A DNA stretch of 64,000 nucleotides from Staphylococcus ureilyticus (GCF_002902235.1 NZ_PPRL01000084.1:46784-110783); one strand, 5' to 3'. Counted from the first letter of the stretch, positions 8,647 to 18,427 are shown. The notes: a model not told the origin generated them from the sequence alone. A program made the numbers and translations.

Positions 8647-10522
8647 TCAAATCGTTATCAAGAATTTAAGGAAAAACGTTAGACATTATGCCATGTATTT
8701 ATTTTCCTTAATTGTCAGTATCGTTTTATATTTTAGTTTTGTAACTTTAAAATATACAAATAGTATTAATAATGAGCAATCATTAAAGACAATTCAAAAA
8801 GGTTCAGAAATTGGCGCAGTATTTTTATTCTTTATAATTGTTATATTTTTAATGTATGCAAACCAACTATTTATTAAGCGTAGAACGCGTGAATTTGCGC
8901 TGTATCAATTGATTGGTTTAACAAGAAACAACATCATGAGAATGTTAGTCATTGAGCAAGCGATGATGCTTTTATTAACTGGCGTTATCGGCATGATTAT
9001 CGGCATATTTGGTTCGAAATTGCTGCTGATGATCGTGCTCAAAATATTAGACATCAATATGAGCGTATCGTTATCGTTCCAATTGCCAGCAGTCATACAA
9101 ACATTAATGCTTATTGTGGTGTCATTTGTACTCATACTCATACAAAGCTTTATCTTTTTACGTAAGCGTAGTATTTTAATGATGATGAATGACAATGCAC
9201 GCACAGAAGCAACCAAATCTCAAATCACTGTGATCGAAGTGATCTTCGGTGTGTTAGGTATTGTGATGATTGGTGTAGGATATTATATCTCAACAGAAAT
9301 GTTTGGTAAGTTTCTCAATATGGTTATCTATTCACCATTTATCATTTTATTTTTAACGGTGTTAGGGGCATATTTATTTTTCCGTAGTTCCGTTTCGCTT
9401 ATATTTAAAACGTTAAAACGTTCAAAAAAAGGCAATGTGTCAATCACTGACGTTGTGTTTACATCATCTATCATGCACAGAATGAAGAAAAATGCATTAT
9501 CATTAACAATCATTGCAACTATTTCAGCGGTAACCGTAACGGTATTATGTTTTGGTGCAATTAGTAAATCAACGATGGATGAAAATACAAAGTTAATGGC
9601 ACCTCATGACTTAAATTTTAAAGATAGTATACAAGCAAAACAATTTGAAAGTAAATTACAAAAAGCACACATTGAAGTAAAGAAAGACTATAAAGAAGTG
9701 ACACGTGGCGATATATTAAATGATCAAGTATTTCAAAAATCAAATATGGGTAATATGAAGACCTTGTTTGTTACGAGCAATCAATACTTTAATGATAAAG
9801 CAGTTTCTGGAAATAAAGCTAAATTGATTAACTTAGCAGCTGGTTCTGGAATAGTAAAATATGATTTAAATAAAGAGATTCAGTTAAAAAATAGTCATAC
9901 GGAAACATTCAAGGTGATTGGCGACAGTAATAAAGCGACATTTATGAGCGAAGTAAGTTATGGTGGTCCAGTATTATTAGTAAGCTCGGATAAATATGAG
10001 CAAATCAAGCAAGAAGGTAAAGAAACGAATAAACAATACGGTTATGATTTGAAACATCATACAGATTTGACAAAAGCAACGAAAATTGCACAATCTATTG
10101 AACCGAGTATCCAATCACAAGGTATGATAAAACAAGAAATGAATGAAAGTGTCGGTATTTTATTATTTGTCACTTCATTTTTAGGTTTGGCATTTTTAGT
10201 GGCAGCAGGATGTATTATTTATATTAAACAAATGGATGAGACTGAAGATGAAATCCCGAACTTTCGCATTTTAAGAAAAATTGGTTATACTCATCAGGAT
10301 ATGTTGAAAGGACTAGGGTTAAAAGTAATTTTCAATTTTGGCTTACCTTTAGTTGTGTCACTGATGCATGCTTACTTTGCAGCAAAAGCTTTTATGGGGA
10401 TTTATAATGCGACAAGTATGACACCAGTTTATGTTGTCATGATAGTATATTCAATTGTGTATTGTATATTTGCAATTATGTCTTTTATACATTCAAGCCG
10501 AATTGTAAAACATTCAATTTAA
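8636..10522 (+). CDS. vraE: Peptide antibiotic ABC transporter permease (VraE/BceB type)
   Basis: Membrane subunit of 628 residues partnering the upstream ATPase. The opening [14 protein letters not shown] is followed by a first membrane segment, then [16 protein letters not shown], the coupling-helix region conserved in FtsX/BceB permeases. A roughly 200-residue extracytoplasmic domain (about 330-505) lies between membrane segments 8 and 9, the hallmark of the BceB class that senses peptide antibiotics. ATG 8636 is chosen because it overlaps the ATPase stop as in other such pairs. No vraH-like small gene follows; the sequence goes straight to a terminator. Confidence 0.92.
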   Translation: MNFNQIVIKNLRKNVRHYAMYLFSLIVSIVLYFSFVTLKYTNSINNEQSLKTIQKGSEIGAVFLFFIIVIFLMYANQLFIKRRTREFALYQLIGLTRNNIMRMLVIEQAMMLLLTGVIGMIIGIFGSKLLLMIVLKILDINMSVSLSFQLPAVIQTLMLIVVSFVLILIQSFIFLRKRSILMMMNDNARTEATKSQITVIEVIFGVLGIVMIGVGYYISTEMFGKFLNMVIYSPFIILFLTVLGAYLFFRSSVSLIFKTLKRSKKGNVSITDVVFTSSIMHRMKKNALSLTIIATISAVTVTVLCFGAISKSTMDENTKLMAPHDLNFKDSIQAKQFESKLQKAHIEVKKDYKEVTRGDILNDQVFQKSNMGNMKTLFVTSNQYFNDKAVSGNKAKLINLAAGSGIVKYDLNKEIQLKNSHTETFKVIGDSNKATFMSEVSYGGPVLLVSSDKYEQIKQEGKETNKQYGYDLKHHTDLTKATKIAQSIEPSIQSQGMIKQEMNESVGILLFVTSFLGLAFLVAAGCIIYIKQMDETEDEIPNFRILRKIGYTHQDMLKGLGLKVIFNFGLPLVVSLMHAYFAAKAFMGIYNATSMTPVYVVMIVYSIVYCIFAIMSFIHSSRIVKHSI

Positions 10523-10553
10523 AAAATAAAACATTCTATAAATAAGCTTAAAT

Positions 10554-10604
10554 AAAATGCTGTGAATGAAGTTATAAGCATATAACATGATTCACAGCAT
10601 TTTT
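10554..10604 (+). terminator. Terminator of vraDE
   Basis: AAATGCTGTGAAT pairs with ATTCACAGCATTT across a loop of about 23 bases, ending in TTTTTAGTTT. Confidence 0.8.
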
Positions 10605-10631
10605 AGTTTATGTATCGGGTTTTTTAAATAT

Positions 10632-10656
10632 GTTTGTCGTTGTCTATTCGTGGTAT
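10632..10656 (+). promoter_or_regulatory. Possible sigma-B promoter of the SDR gene
   Basis: GTTTGT, a 13-base spacer, TGGTAT resembles the SigB consensus GTTTAA-N12-15-GGGTAT with two mismatches. It lies 40 bases before the start of a dehydrogenase whose Bacillus relatives are SigB general stress proteins. Weak on sequence alone. Confidence 0.35.
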
Positions 10657-10695
10657 GTAGTACACGATACAATGATTACACATGGGGGTATAATG

Positions 10696-11565
10696 ATGAA
10701 TTTATTAGAATTTCATAAGCAAATTAAAGGTTATACACAAAATAAACAACCAGGTATTCAAAAAGAGATGAATCCACAGCCTATAACAGAGATGGAAGGT
10801 TATAAAAGCGGTGGCAAATTAACGGGCAAGGTTGCTCTGATTACTGGCGGTGATTCTGGCATTGGGTATTCTGTAGCGATGCTATTTGCAAGAGAAGGTG
10901 CAAATGTTGCTATTGGCTATTATGATGAACATGAAGATGCTCAAAAAGTAGTGGATGATTTGAAAAGAATAGGTGTAAAAGCTAAAGCCTATGCACATGA
11001 TTTAAAGGTAGTGTCAGACGCTCAAGCATTAATTGATAAAGTGGTTAAAGACTTTGGAGGTTTAAACATTTTAGTAAATAATGGTGGCGTTCAATTTCCG
11101 CAGGATAGTTTTCAAGAAATTACGCCAGAGCAAGTGAAAGAAACGTTTGAAACTAATATTTTTGGCATGATGTTTTTATCTCAAGCAGCAGCGCCACATT
11201 TAGCAGACGGTGATGCCATTATCAATACTACAAGTGTAACAGCATATAGAGGATCAGCGCATCTTATTGATTATTCAGCAACCAAAGGGGCAATTGTAGC
11301 GTTTACAAGATCTTTAGCGGAAAGTCTGATAGAACGGGGCGTACGTGTAAATGCTGTTGCACCTGGTCCGATATATACACCTTTAATACCTGCTACATTT
11401 TCAGAAGAAAAAGTAGCACATCAAGGTGGAGAAACGCCAATGGGGCGTCGAGGACAACCCGCAGAACTAGCACCGTCGTATGTATTTTTAGCGTCTTATG
11501 CAGATAGTTCTTACATTACAGGACAAGTCATTCATGTAAATGGCGGTGATTATATTACTTCTTAA
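10696..11565 (+). CDS. SDR family general-stress oxidoreductase (YhdF/GS39-like)
   Basis: NAD(P)-dependent short-chain dehydrogenase of 289 residues. It has the extended N-terminal leader (GIQKEMNPQP, then YKSGGKLTGKVALITGG) typical of the YhdF/YhxC/general stress protein 39 group. Seen: the cofactor motif GGDSGIG, NNGG, the catalytic Ser in NTTSVTAY, YSATKGA with the Tyr-x-x-x-Lys pair, and APGPIYTPL. The start is set at ATG 10696 or 10693, behind GGGGG at 10684-10688; the longer ORF from 10630 covers the probable promoter. The physiological substrate is unknown. Confidence 0.85.
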   Translation: MNLLEFHKQIKGYTQNKQPGIQKEMNPQPITEMEGYKSGGKLTGKVALITGGDSGIGYSVAMLFAREGANVAIGYYDEHEDAQKVVDDLKRIGVKAKAYAHDLKVVSDAQALIDKVVKDFGGLNILVNNGGVQFPQDSFQEITPEQVKETFETNIFGMMFLSQAAAPHLADGDAIINTTSVTAYRGSAHLIDYSATKGAIVAFTRSLAESLIERGVRVNAVAPGPIYTPLIPATFSEEKVAHQGGETPMGRRGQPAELAPSYVFLASYADSSYITGQVIHVNGGDYITS

Positions 11566-12051
11566 GCATAGTGTGTAGCTTGATTATTATGGACTAACGA
11601 AATAACAACTTACTGCAACTTTGATAGTAAAACTTACTTTATAAAATTAGTAATGATTGTAGGGTGTGTCTTGTTTTAAAGTTAATTGAAATATTTGATT
11701 TAGCATTATCATTTTGTAGCCCTTAAGGGGATAGACTTTGATAATACCTTCTATATTAAGTAGTAGTAAAAAACACTTTCATATCAATTCATGTAAAAGC
11801 ATGAATTGAACGAAAGTGTTTTGTTATATTTTATAGCAATTGTAAAATCCTTTGAAAGATGAAAGTGCTTTTGCAATGTTTGTAAAGTTTTCTAAAGTTG
11901 AACGTGTATTGTTAATATGATATTTAACATAGATATGTTAATGATCTAGTTTTGAATTGAGAGATGCTAGGTTGCATGTACATCTATATCTAAAAAGTAT
12001 GTTAATCATTTATAACTAAGGCGTCAAGTTTGATGCATACGTTTTAAAATG
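11566..12051. other. Gene-free intergenic stretch
   Basis: No gene is supported. It contains the inverted repeat at 11769-11824, listed separately, and otherwise AT-rich sequence with no clear signal. Confidence 0.6.
11769..11824. terminator. Large intergenic hairpin, likely terminator
   Basis: AAAACACTTTC-ATATCAATTCATG pairs with CATGAATTGAACGAAAGTGTTTT around a six-base loop. Runs of A on the left and T on the right allow it to act in both directions. It lies about 200 bases after the SDR gene. Confidence 0.75.
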
Positions 12052-12258
12052 CTAAAAGAAATCTGAAGGAATGAAATCATCGACATTGATATTTTTTAAA
12101 GAGTCAAAGTTAACATTTTCAATATTTTGTAGTATTTCTCCTTCTTTAAATTGTTGATAATAATTTGTAGTTTCTGCTACGATATCGTGATCTTGAAATG
12201 TTTTTACGACACCTAAGATTAAGAGGACTGCTATTGCACCTTTGATGATTGTTTTCAT
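12052..12258 (-). CDS. Small membrane or secreted protein, unknown
   Basis: A 68-residue protein, not recognised. An N-terminal hydrophobic segment (about residues 5-20, IKGAIAVLLILGVVKTF) looks like an uncleaved signal anchor, and the remaining 48 residues are hydrophilic and acidic (IENVNFDSLKNINVDDF). AAAGGAGT sits 10 bases before the ATG, which supports translation. It is isolated between a gene-free stretch and the DASS transporter, both with their own signals. It could be a small anchored surface protein; no function is assigned. Confidence 0.6.
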   Translation of the reverse strand: MKTIIKGAIAVLLILGVVKTFQDHDIVAETTNYYQQFKEGEILQNIENVNFDSLKNINVDDFIPSDFF

Positions 12259-12409
12259 AAGTAATGACTCCTTTTAATGATAATACATATATTATAAATG
12301 AAAATTTAGTCTGTGACATGCGTCCAGAGTATTTACATACTATCGTACCTTAGTTGTATACGACGTGCTTATGAAAATATATGGTCATCAATTCTAATTA
12401 AAGTTTCAA

Positions 12410-13831
12410 TTAGAGACCAAAAGCAATTGGTAACCAGAAATAAGCAAATAGTGATATGACAATAATGGTGAATATATTTAATATAAAACCAGCTTTTACC
12501 ATATCTTTCATTTCTAATTCATCAGAACTAAATACCGCTGCATTTGGTGGTGTTGAAATGGGCAACATGAAAGCACATGTTGATGATACTGCTACAATAC
12601 CCATAATAATGAAAGGGTCTTGGCTGATAGCTGCAGCAAATCCAATACTGATTGGCATTAACATATTTGATACGGCTGTATTAGACATCACTTCGGTAAG
12701 GAATAAAATGCCAGTCGTAAGCACGATAACAATTAAAATGAGTGGCAACGGTTTTACAACGCCTAGCATACCCCCAAACCACTTTGTTAAACCAGAGTCT
12801 TCAAAAGCAGCAGCTAACGAAAGACCGCCACCAAACAATAGTAATATACCCCAAGGGAGTTTACTCATATCATCCCAAACAAGTAAACCACCTTTGTGGG
12901 ATTTAGCTGGAATTAAAAATAAAAGCACTGCACCTATCATTGCAATAACTGTGTCTGATAAGTGGAGAGAAGATGGAAGCAGGCTACCACAAATCCATAA
13001 TATACTGACAAATAGAAATACAATACCTGTTAATTTTTCTTCTAGACTCATAGGTCCTAAATCACGTAATGATTTTTTAGCAAAATCAGAAGATATTTGA
13101 TCTGCATCTTCAATTTTAAAGAGCCATTTTGTCATTAACAAATATAATATGATAAGTAATATAATTGTTAATGGTAATGCAAAAATCATCCATTGTGCAA
13201 AAGAAACTGTTCTATTTAAGCTTGAAGAAGCGATTGCAGCAAAAACTGCATTTGGCACTGAGCCAATTAATGTTGCGAGACCACCTATAGAAGCGGAATA
13301 AGCGACCGTAAGTAATAAAGCTTTACTGAACTTATGTGCTGACTCAGGCTTTAAAAATTGTGCGTTTTGGATTTCATGTATTAAAGCCAATGCAATCGGT
13401 AACATCATTAAGGCTGTTGCAGCATTTGAAATCCACATCGATATAAATGCCGTTGCAATCATGGTACCTAAAATAATCCTATTGCTATTAGAACCCATCA
13501 TAGCGATAATCGTCATAGCGATACGTTTATGTAAGTTCCATTTTTCAATTGCCAAGGCAATAATGAAGCCCCCCATATACATAAAGACGATCGGATCAGC
13601 ATAAGCACTTGCAGCTACTTGTTCGTCTGTGCCTCCACTTAAAGGTAGTAGAATAAGTGGTATGAGTGAAGTAGCCGGAATAGGAATCGCTTCTGTAATC
13701 CACCACGTGGCGACAAAAAGTGTTACAGCAAGTACGGCCCTAGGAGCGTCATCTAGCCCAGTAATCTCAGGAATAAAATAAAAAGTAAGAAAAAGCAACG
13801 GTCCTAGTATCAAACCAATTTTTTGTTTCAT
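12410..13831 (-). CDS. DASS family (SLC13) anion/dicarboxylate symporter
   Basis: A 473-residue membrane carrier of the divalent anion:Na+ symporter family. Seen: WWITEAIPIPATSLIP near residue 48, the SNAATALMMLP motif near the middle and its internal-repeat partner TEVMSNTAVSNMLMP, and STPPNAAVF near the C-terminus. These paired SNT-type motifs build the Na+ and substrate sites. Start MKQKIGLIL follows AAGGGGG; the longer frame from 13960 lacks support. It is divergent from the DUF819 gene across 152 bases. Substrate could be succinate, malate or sulfate. Confidence 0.87.
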   Translation of the reverse strand: MKQKIGLILGPLLFLTFYFIPEITGLDDAPRAVLAVTLFVATWWITEAIPIPATSLIPLILLPLSGGTDEQVAASAYADPIVFMYMGGFIIALAIEKWNLHKRIAMTIIAMMGSNSNRIILGTMIATAFISMWISNAATALMMLPIALALIHEIQNAQFLKPESAHKFSKALLLTVAYSASIGGLATLIGSVPNAVFAAIASSSLNRTVSFAQWMIFALPLTIILLIILYLLMTKWLFKIEDADQISSDFAKKSLRDLGPMSLEEKLTGIVFLFVSILWICGSLLPSSLHLSDTVIAMIGAVLLFLIPAKSHKGGLLVWDDMSKLPWGILLLFGGGLSLAAAFEDSGLTKWFGGMLGVVKPLPLILIVIVLTTGILFLTEVMSNTAVSNMLMPISIGFAAAISQDPFIIMGIVAVSSTCAFMLPISTPPNAAVFSSDELEMKDMVKAGFILNIFTIIVISLFAYFWLPIAFGL

Positions 13832-13983
13832 AAAAATCCCCCTTGTTTGTACCCTTGCATTAGTAAGAATATCAAGTTGGAAAAGTAATGACAATTTATT
13901 TTTCAGAAAATTGTAAAAAAACAACTGTTTTATTGTTAGAATAAATTTAATCTTATGCATGCAAAATAAAGGGGAGTGATTTT

Positions 13984-15180
13984 ATGGTTTTGGGTACACT
14001 AGTAGGAAAAGATGATACATGGGTATTATGGGCAATTATTATAGTTTGGGCCACAATAAGTATCTTTTTAGAACAACGATATCAATGGGCAAGTACGATT
14101 TCAGGAGCGATTATTGCATTGGTAGGAGCGATGTTACTTTCTAACTTTAAAGTTATCCCAACGAGTGCACCAGTTTATGATACCGTGTGGGATTATATTG
14201 TTCCTCTATCTATACCGTTGCTACTTTTTAGTTCAAATATATTAAAAATTTGGAAAGAAAGTCGGCGATTATTATTTATTTTTTTAATCGCGTCAATAGG
14301 GACCATGATAGGGACAACTGTAGCTTTTATTATATTAAATCATTCAGTACCTTATTTATCAAAAATAGGGGCAATGATGACTGGAAGTTACATTGGTGGG
14401 GGAGTGAATTTTGCGGCCTTAAGTTCCAAATTAAAAACGCCTGGAGAAATGGTTTCATCCACAGTTGTTGCAGATAATAGTGTCATGGCATTATATTTTC
14501 TGTTATTAATTGCTATACCATCCATTCCGTTTATAAAAAAACATTTTAAAACACATTATCATAGTGATCATACACCGGCAGCACAACAATCATTTTGGCA
14601 ACCCAAAAAAATTCAATTATTAGATATCGCATTTTCAATCGCTGCTGCGATAGCAATCGTTGCAATCAGTTTTAAACTTTCTGAATTAATACAACATGTT
14701 GTACCTCAAAGTAATTTGCTCTTAACTATACTTGTGTCATTTTTTGGGGATTTCTATCTCTTACTTACAACTTTAACACTTGTCATCGTTGCAATTTGGG
14801 GAGACTTCTTTGAAAAATTAGCAGGTGCCTCTGAAATTGGAACATTCTTAATTTATATTTTCTTTGTTGTCATAGGTACACCAGCCTCGTTTGTTACGAT
14901 TGTAAAAACGGCACCGTTGTTATTTATTTTTGTTATGATAATTTTAATATTTAACTTGGGTTTGAGCTTGTTGTTAGGAAAATTATTGAAATTCAACATT
15001 GAAGAGATATTACTTGCAAGTAATGCAACTGCTGGTGGTCCTACTACTGCGGCTGCATTAGCTATTGGTAAAGGTTGGACTGATTTAGTCGGACCTATAT
15101 TAATTGTAGGTACATTAGGTTATGTGATTGGCAATTATGCAGGTACATTAATGTATCAATGGTTATCTTATATTGCATAG
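13984..15180 (+). CDS. DUF819 family membrane protein
   Basis: A 398-residue integral membrane protein with about 11 membrane segments, of the YjcL/DUF819 family whose function is not established. Conserved features seen are GSYIGGGVNFAAL near residue 137 and its repeat partner ASNATAGGPTTAAALA near 350, which look like paired re-entrant motifs of a carrier. RBS AAAGGGGAG precedes the ATG. The two Gly-rich repeats suggest transport, but no substrate can be named. It is transcribed away from the DASS carrier. Confidence 0.8.
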   Translation: MVLGTLVGKDDTWVLWAIIIVWATISIFLEQRYQWASTISGAIIALVGAMLLSNFKVIPTSAPVYDTVWDYIVPLSIPLLLFSSNILKIWKESRRLLFIFLIASIGTMIGTTVAFIILNHSVPYLSKIGAMMTGSYIGGGVNFAALSSKLKTPGEMVSSTVVADNSVMALYFLLLIAIPSIPFIKKHFKTHYHSDHTPAAQQSFWQPKKIQLLDIAFSIAAAIAIVAISFKLSELIQHVVPQSNLLLTILVSFFGDFYLLLTTLTLVIVAIWGDFFEKLAGASEIGTFLIYIFFVVIGTPASFVTIVKTAPLLFIFVMIILIFNLGLSLLLGKLLKFNIEEILLASNATAGGPTTAAALAIGKGWTDLVGPILIVGTLGYVIGNYAGTLMYQWLSYIA

Positions 15181-15263
15181 TGGTAAGACAATTATTTAGA
15201 AATATCATGACGCGATGATATAGTTAATCTGGTGAATTATTATAGATGAGTGAGGGATGTAAT

Positions 15264-15836
15264 ATGAGGGAAAAAGAAAAAATGTTAGCTGGACAATGGT
15301 ATGACGCAAATTACGATGAAAATTTGGATAAAGAAAGAAATATAGCTAAAGACTTATGCTTTGAATTAAATCAAACGAAACCTAGCAATAAAGCAAAGCG
15401 TCAAACTATTTTGAAGACATTGTTACATGCTGAACCAAATAATTTGGAATTATTAAGTCCGTTTTATGTCGATTATGGTTATAACCTTTTTTTAGGTGAA
15501 CAGGTGTTTATCAATCATGATTGTTATTTTATGGATGGTGGTAAAATTTTTGTGGGCAATCATGTGTTTATTGGACCAAAATGTGGTTTTTACACTGCGA
15601 TACATCCATTAGCATATCAAGATAGAAATCAAGGATTGGAACAAGCGTTACCCATACATATAGGAGATGACGTATGGATTGGCGCAAATGTCATAGTTTT
15701 ACCAGGAGTAACAATAGGTAATGGCTCAGTAATTGGTGCGGGAAGTGTTGTATCTAAGGATATTCCTGAGAATGTAGTTGCAGTTGGCTCTCCGGCAAAA
15801 CCAATAAAAACGATTGAAAACAACGCATCGACATGA
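15264..15836 (+). CDS. Maltose/galactoside O-acetyltransferase family protein
   Basis: A 190-residue left-handed beta-helix acetyltransferase. The N-terminal region (EKMLAGQWYDANYD) is the Mac domain of maltose acetyltransferase and its relatives. Hexapeptide repeats follow, with the catalytic His in GFYTAIHPL and the acetyl-CoA region GDDVWIGANVIVLPGVTIG. The ATG at 15264 is chosen because GAGGGATG lies 5-12 bases upstream; ATGs at 15246 and 15257 have no such site or frame. The natural acceptor sugar is unknown. It is a single gene followed by a terminator. Confidence 0.88.
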   Translation: MREKEKMLAGQWYDANYDENLDKERNIAKDLCFELNQTKPSNKAKRQTILKTLLHAEPNNLELLSPFYVDYGYNLFLGEQVFINHDCYFMDGGKIFVGNHVFIGPKCGFYTAIHPLAYQDRNQGLEQALPIHIGDDVWIGANVIVLPGVTIGNGSVIGAGSVVSKDIPENVVAVGSPAKPIKTIENNAST

Positions 15837-15865
15837 TGATATTAAATATTGAACTTTTTCGATAG

Positions 15866-15924
15866 GAGTTAGTGACATGATTCAACGTTTGCAACGGATC
15901 ATGTTACGACTCTTTTTTATTTTT
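15866..15924 (+). terminator. Terminator of the acetyltransferase gene
   Basis: GAGTTAGTGACATGATTC pairs imperfectly with GGATCATGTTACGACTC, followed by TTTTTTATTTTTT. Confidence 0.8.
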
Positions 15925-16152
15925 TAACAGGATAAATAAAATATTATTGCGTGAAATTTTAAAGTAAATTAAATTTGTTTTAAAAAATGTTCCGCGGAGC
16001 TTAAATAGAAAATAATAAAATTGTTCGGAATATAATAAAAAATTATGTTAGAATATATAAATATGGAAATTGAAAAGTTTATATTTTGTGATTTTCAAAT
16101 ATTTTAATATTTATTTTTTGCAAGTAGCTTTGGCATCCATATTTAGAAAGGA

Positions 16153-16194
16153 TTGAACGATTTATTGCACAAATTTATTGTGTGAGCAGTTCAA
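16153..16194 (+). repeat. Leader inverted repeat before the PfoR-like gene
   Basis: TTGAAC (16153-16158) and GTTCAA (16189-16194) enclose an inner CACAA/TTGTG stem. The structure ends about 8 bases before the ribosome binding site and could affect translation or bind a regulator. No T-run follows, so it is not a terminator. Confidence 0.4.
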
Positions 16195-16213
16195 AGAAAG
16201 AGGAGAATGATTC

Positions 16214-17230
16214 ATGGATATTTTAATAGGGACCTTGTTTTTAATCGTTGTACTAGTGTTATTTACATTATTTACATATCGTGCTCCTAATGGCATGCGT
16301 GCAATGGGAGCATTAGCCAATGCAGCGATAGCAACATTTTTAGTGGAAGCTTTTCATAAGTATGTTGGTGGAGATCTGTTTGGTATTAAATTTTTAGGAG
16401 ATCTTGGTGATGCTGCTGGTGGACTTGGCGGCGTGGCAGCTGCAGGTTTGGTAGCTTTAGCAATCGGGGTTTCGCCTGTGTATGCTTTAGTGATTGCAGC
16501 AGCTTGTGGCGGTTTAGATTTAATACCAGGATTTGTTGCTGGTTATGCAATTGGTTATTTAATGAAGTTTGCAGAACATAAAGTGCCGGACGGCGTAGAT
16601 TTAATAGTGGGTATTTTGATTATAGCGCCACTAGCAAGATTAGTAGCTACTGTAATTACGCCATTAGTAAATAATTCATTATTGAAAATTGGGGATATTA
16701 TTCAAAGTTCCACAGAAATTAACCCGGTTATTATGGGTCTTATACTTGGTGGCGTCATTACAGTTGTTGGAACGGCACCATTAAGTTCCATGGCATTGAC
16801 TGCGTTATTAGGTTTAACTGGGATGCCAATGGCAATTGCAGCCATGGTTTCATTTGCATCATCTTTCATTAACGGTACGATGTTTAATAAACTTAAACTA
16901 GGAGATCGTAAATCTAGAATTGCAGTTTGTATTGAACCATTATCACAAGCAGATGTTGTGTCAGCCAATCCAGTACCCGTCTATACCGCTAACTTTATTG
17001 GTGGTGCTTTAGCAGGTGCGGTGATAGCATCATCAGGTATGATTAATGATGCGACAGGTACAGCTACCCCGCTCGCAGGTTTTCTTGTTATGTTCGGTTT
17101 CAATAACCCGATAAAAATAATTATTTATGGCGCCATTGTAGGTGTTATAGGTTTAATCGTAGGATATGTATGTTCAGCTTGGTTTAAAAATTATCCAGTC
17201 GTTTCGAAAGAAGAGATAGAAGCACGATAA
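16214..17230 (+). CDS. PfoR-like PTS IIC-type membrane protein
   Basis: A 338-residue, very hydrophobic protein of the PTS_EIIC_2 family. It is named after Clostridium perfringens PfoR, once thought to regulate perfringolysin. About 9-10 membrane segments are seen, with Gly/Ala-rich stretches (GDAAGGLGGVAAAGL) and MSFASSFINGTMFNKLKLGDR near residue 220. It has no IIA or IIB domains. The ATG follows GAGGAGAATG. Related genes occur in S. aureus (annotated pfoR). It is probably a transporter; a regulatory role rests only on the historical name. Confidence 0.8.
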   Translation: MDILIGTLFLIVVLVLFTLFTYRAPNGMRAMGALANAAIATFLVEAFHKYVGGDLFGIKFLGDLGDAAGGLGGVAAAGLVALAIGVSPVYALVIAAACGGLDLIPGFVAGYAIGYLMKFAEHKVPDGVDLIVGILIIAPLARLVATVITPLVNNSLLKIGDIIQSSTEINPVIMGLILGGVITVVGTAPLSSMALTALLGLTGMPMAIAAMVSFASSFINGTMFNKLKLGDRKSRIAVCIEPLSQADVVSANPVPVYTANFIGGALAGAVIASSGMINDATGTATPLAGFLVMFGFNNPIKIIIYGAIVGVIGLIVGYVCSAWFKNYPVVSKEEIEAR

Positions 17231-17318
17231 TGCTACGTTATAAGTAAATGATGTAAATGTTAATCTTAAAATAGTCAACCTTCTTTCATACTGATCATAA
17301 AAAACCATTATAAAAATG

Positions 17319-17374
17319 AAAAGCAGCATATAGCAGCCACTTAGTATTTGTGGATGCTATCATGCTGCTTTTTA
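17319..17374. terminator. Bidirectional terminator
   Basis: AAAAGCAGCAT-ATAGCA and TGCTAT-CATGCTGCTTTTT pair in two blocks. It lies between the convergent PfoR-like and DUF1445 genes and has A and T runs on the respective sides. Confidence 0.85.
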
Positions 17375-17421
17375 AATTTCCATCATTAAAATTAGTGTGT
17401 AAAAATGTGTATCAAGTGAAA

Positions 17422-18207
17422 TTAATCGCTTAACTGACTATCTGGGACGTCAGTGATAAACATATGTCCTGGTGCATGTGTAATCATCAATTCTGGTTTA
17501 GCATCTAACGCAACAGATTGAGGCGTAACACCACAGCCCCAAAATACTGGTACTTCATTTTCTTTAATTGTGACAGGTTCGCCAAAATCAGGATTTGTTA
17601 TGTTTTCGATGCCAATTGCTGATGGATTTCCTATATGTATTGGCGTACCATGAACATTTTTAAAGTGTGTCGTAATTTCTGTTGCTTTTATAGCTTGTTG
17701 CATAGTCATCGGTCTCATACTAACAGTGATATTTCCTGAGAAATGGCCACTTGGTGCGGCTGGAATATTTGTGATGTACATTGGAACATTATGTTCTTCT
17801 TCAATGTGACGTATTGGTAGACCCGCCTCTAACAAAGCATGCTCAAAAGTGAAGCTGCAGCCAATCAAAAAACTGACCATGTCATCATTAAATAAATGAG
17901 ATATGTCAGTAGGAGATTCTACTAATTCGCCATAACGGTATACTTTATATTGTGCTACTTCATTTGTGATGTTAGCTTCTTTACCATAAGTAGGAAAAGA
18001 GGTTGAACCAATTTCTGAAACATCTAAAAGTGGGCATGTTTTTGGGTTTCTGAAACAGAATTTTAAAAAATCATATGCATAAATAGAGGGTAATATGACT
18101 ACATTAGCTTGGACATAACCTTTAGCCATTCCGCTTGTATGACCTGTAAGTTCATTTTTACTAATCATTTTTCTTAATATACTTGGGTGTTGGTTTTGTA
18201 AATTCAT
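17422..18207 (-). CDS. DUF1445 putative hydro-lyase (YcsI family)
   Basis: A 261-residue soluble protein of the YcsI/DUF1445 (UPF0317) family. Seen: GHTSGMAKGYVQANVVILP near the start, FLIGCSFTFE near residue 110, SMRPM near 162, and FWGCGVTPQ with ITHAPGHMFITD at the C-terminus. The same domain occurs in eukaryotic D-glutamate cyclase, so a role with D-glutamate or 5-oxoproline is possible. RBS AAGGGGATG is well placed. In other firmicutes the family sits near 5-oxoprolinase genes; here no such neighbour is seen. Activity is inferred, not shown. Confidence 0.8.
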   Translation of the reverse strand: MNLQNQHPSILRKMISKNELTGHTSGMAKGYVQANVVILPSIYAYDFLKFCFRNPKTCPLLDVSEIGSTSFPTYGKEANITNEVAQYKVYRYGELVESPTDISHLFNDDMVSFLIGCSFTFEHALLEAGLPIRHIEEEHNVPMYITNIPAAPSGHFSGNITVSMRPMTMQQAIKATEITTHFKNVHGTPIHIGNPSAIGIENITNPDFGEPVTIKENEVPVFWGCGVTPQSVALDAKPELMITHAPGHMFITDVPDSQLSD

Positions 18208-18427
18208 TAAGTGTTCATCCCCTTAAATTTAACGTCTTAGATACATTTTAGCAAAAAGTACCATATAAGTTGTATAAAATGTTCAGAATCTTTTGGAAAA
18301 TATAAATAGATATCGTATTGAAATTAAAGTACATTTGGATTTCAATACGATGTCCGTTTGTGATAATACTCAATTAAACAATGGTAATTTATTGGGTCAG
18401 CTGGATGAGTTTAAACAGTATGATAGA

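Larger units (their letters stand above)
15837..16213. other. Intergenic stretch before the PfoR-like gene
   Basis: Holds the acetyltransferase terminator (15866-15924), a very AT-rich stretch, a possible weak promoter (TTGTTC at 16021, TATGTT at 16044, 17-base spacing) and the leader inverted repeat at 16153-16194. No gene is seen. Confidence 0.5.

Noticed and set aside
12456-13100. A 214-codon frame on the plus strand
   Set aside because: It is the antisense shadow of the DASS transporter, rich in Pro and Asn from reverse-complemented hydrophobic codons, with no ribosome binding site.
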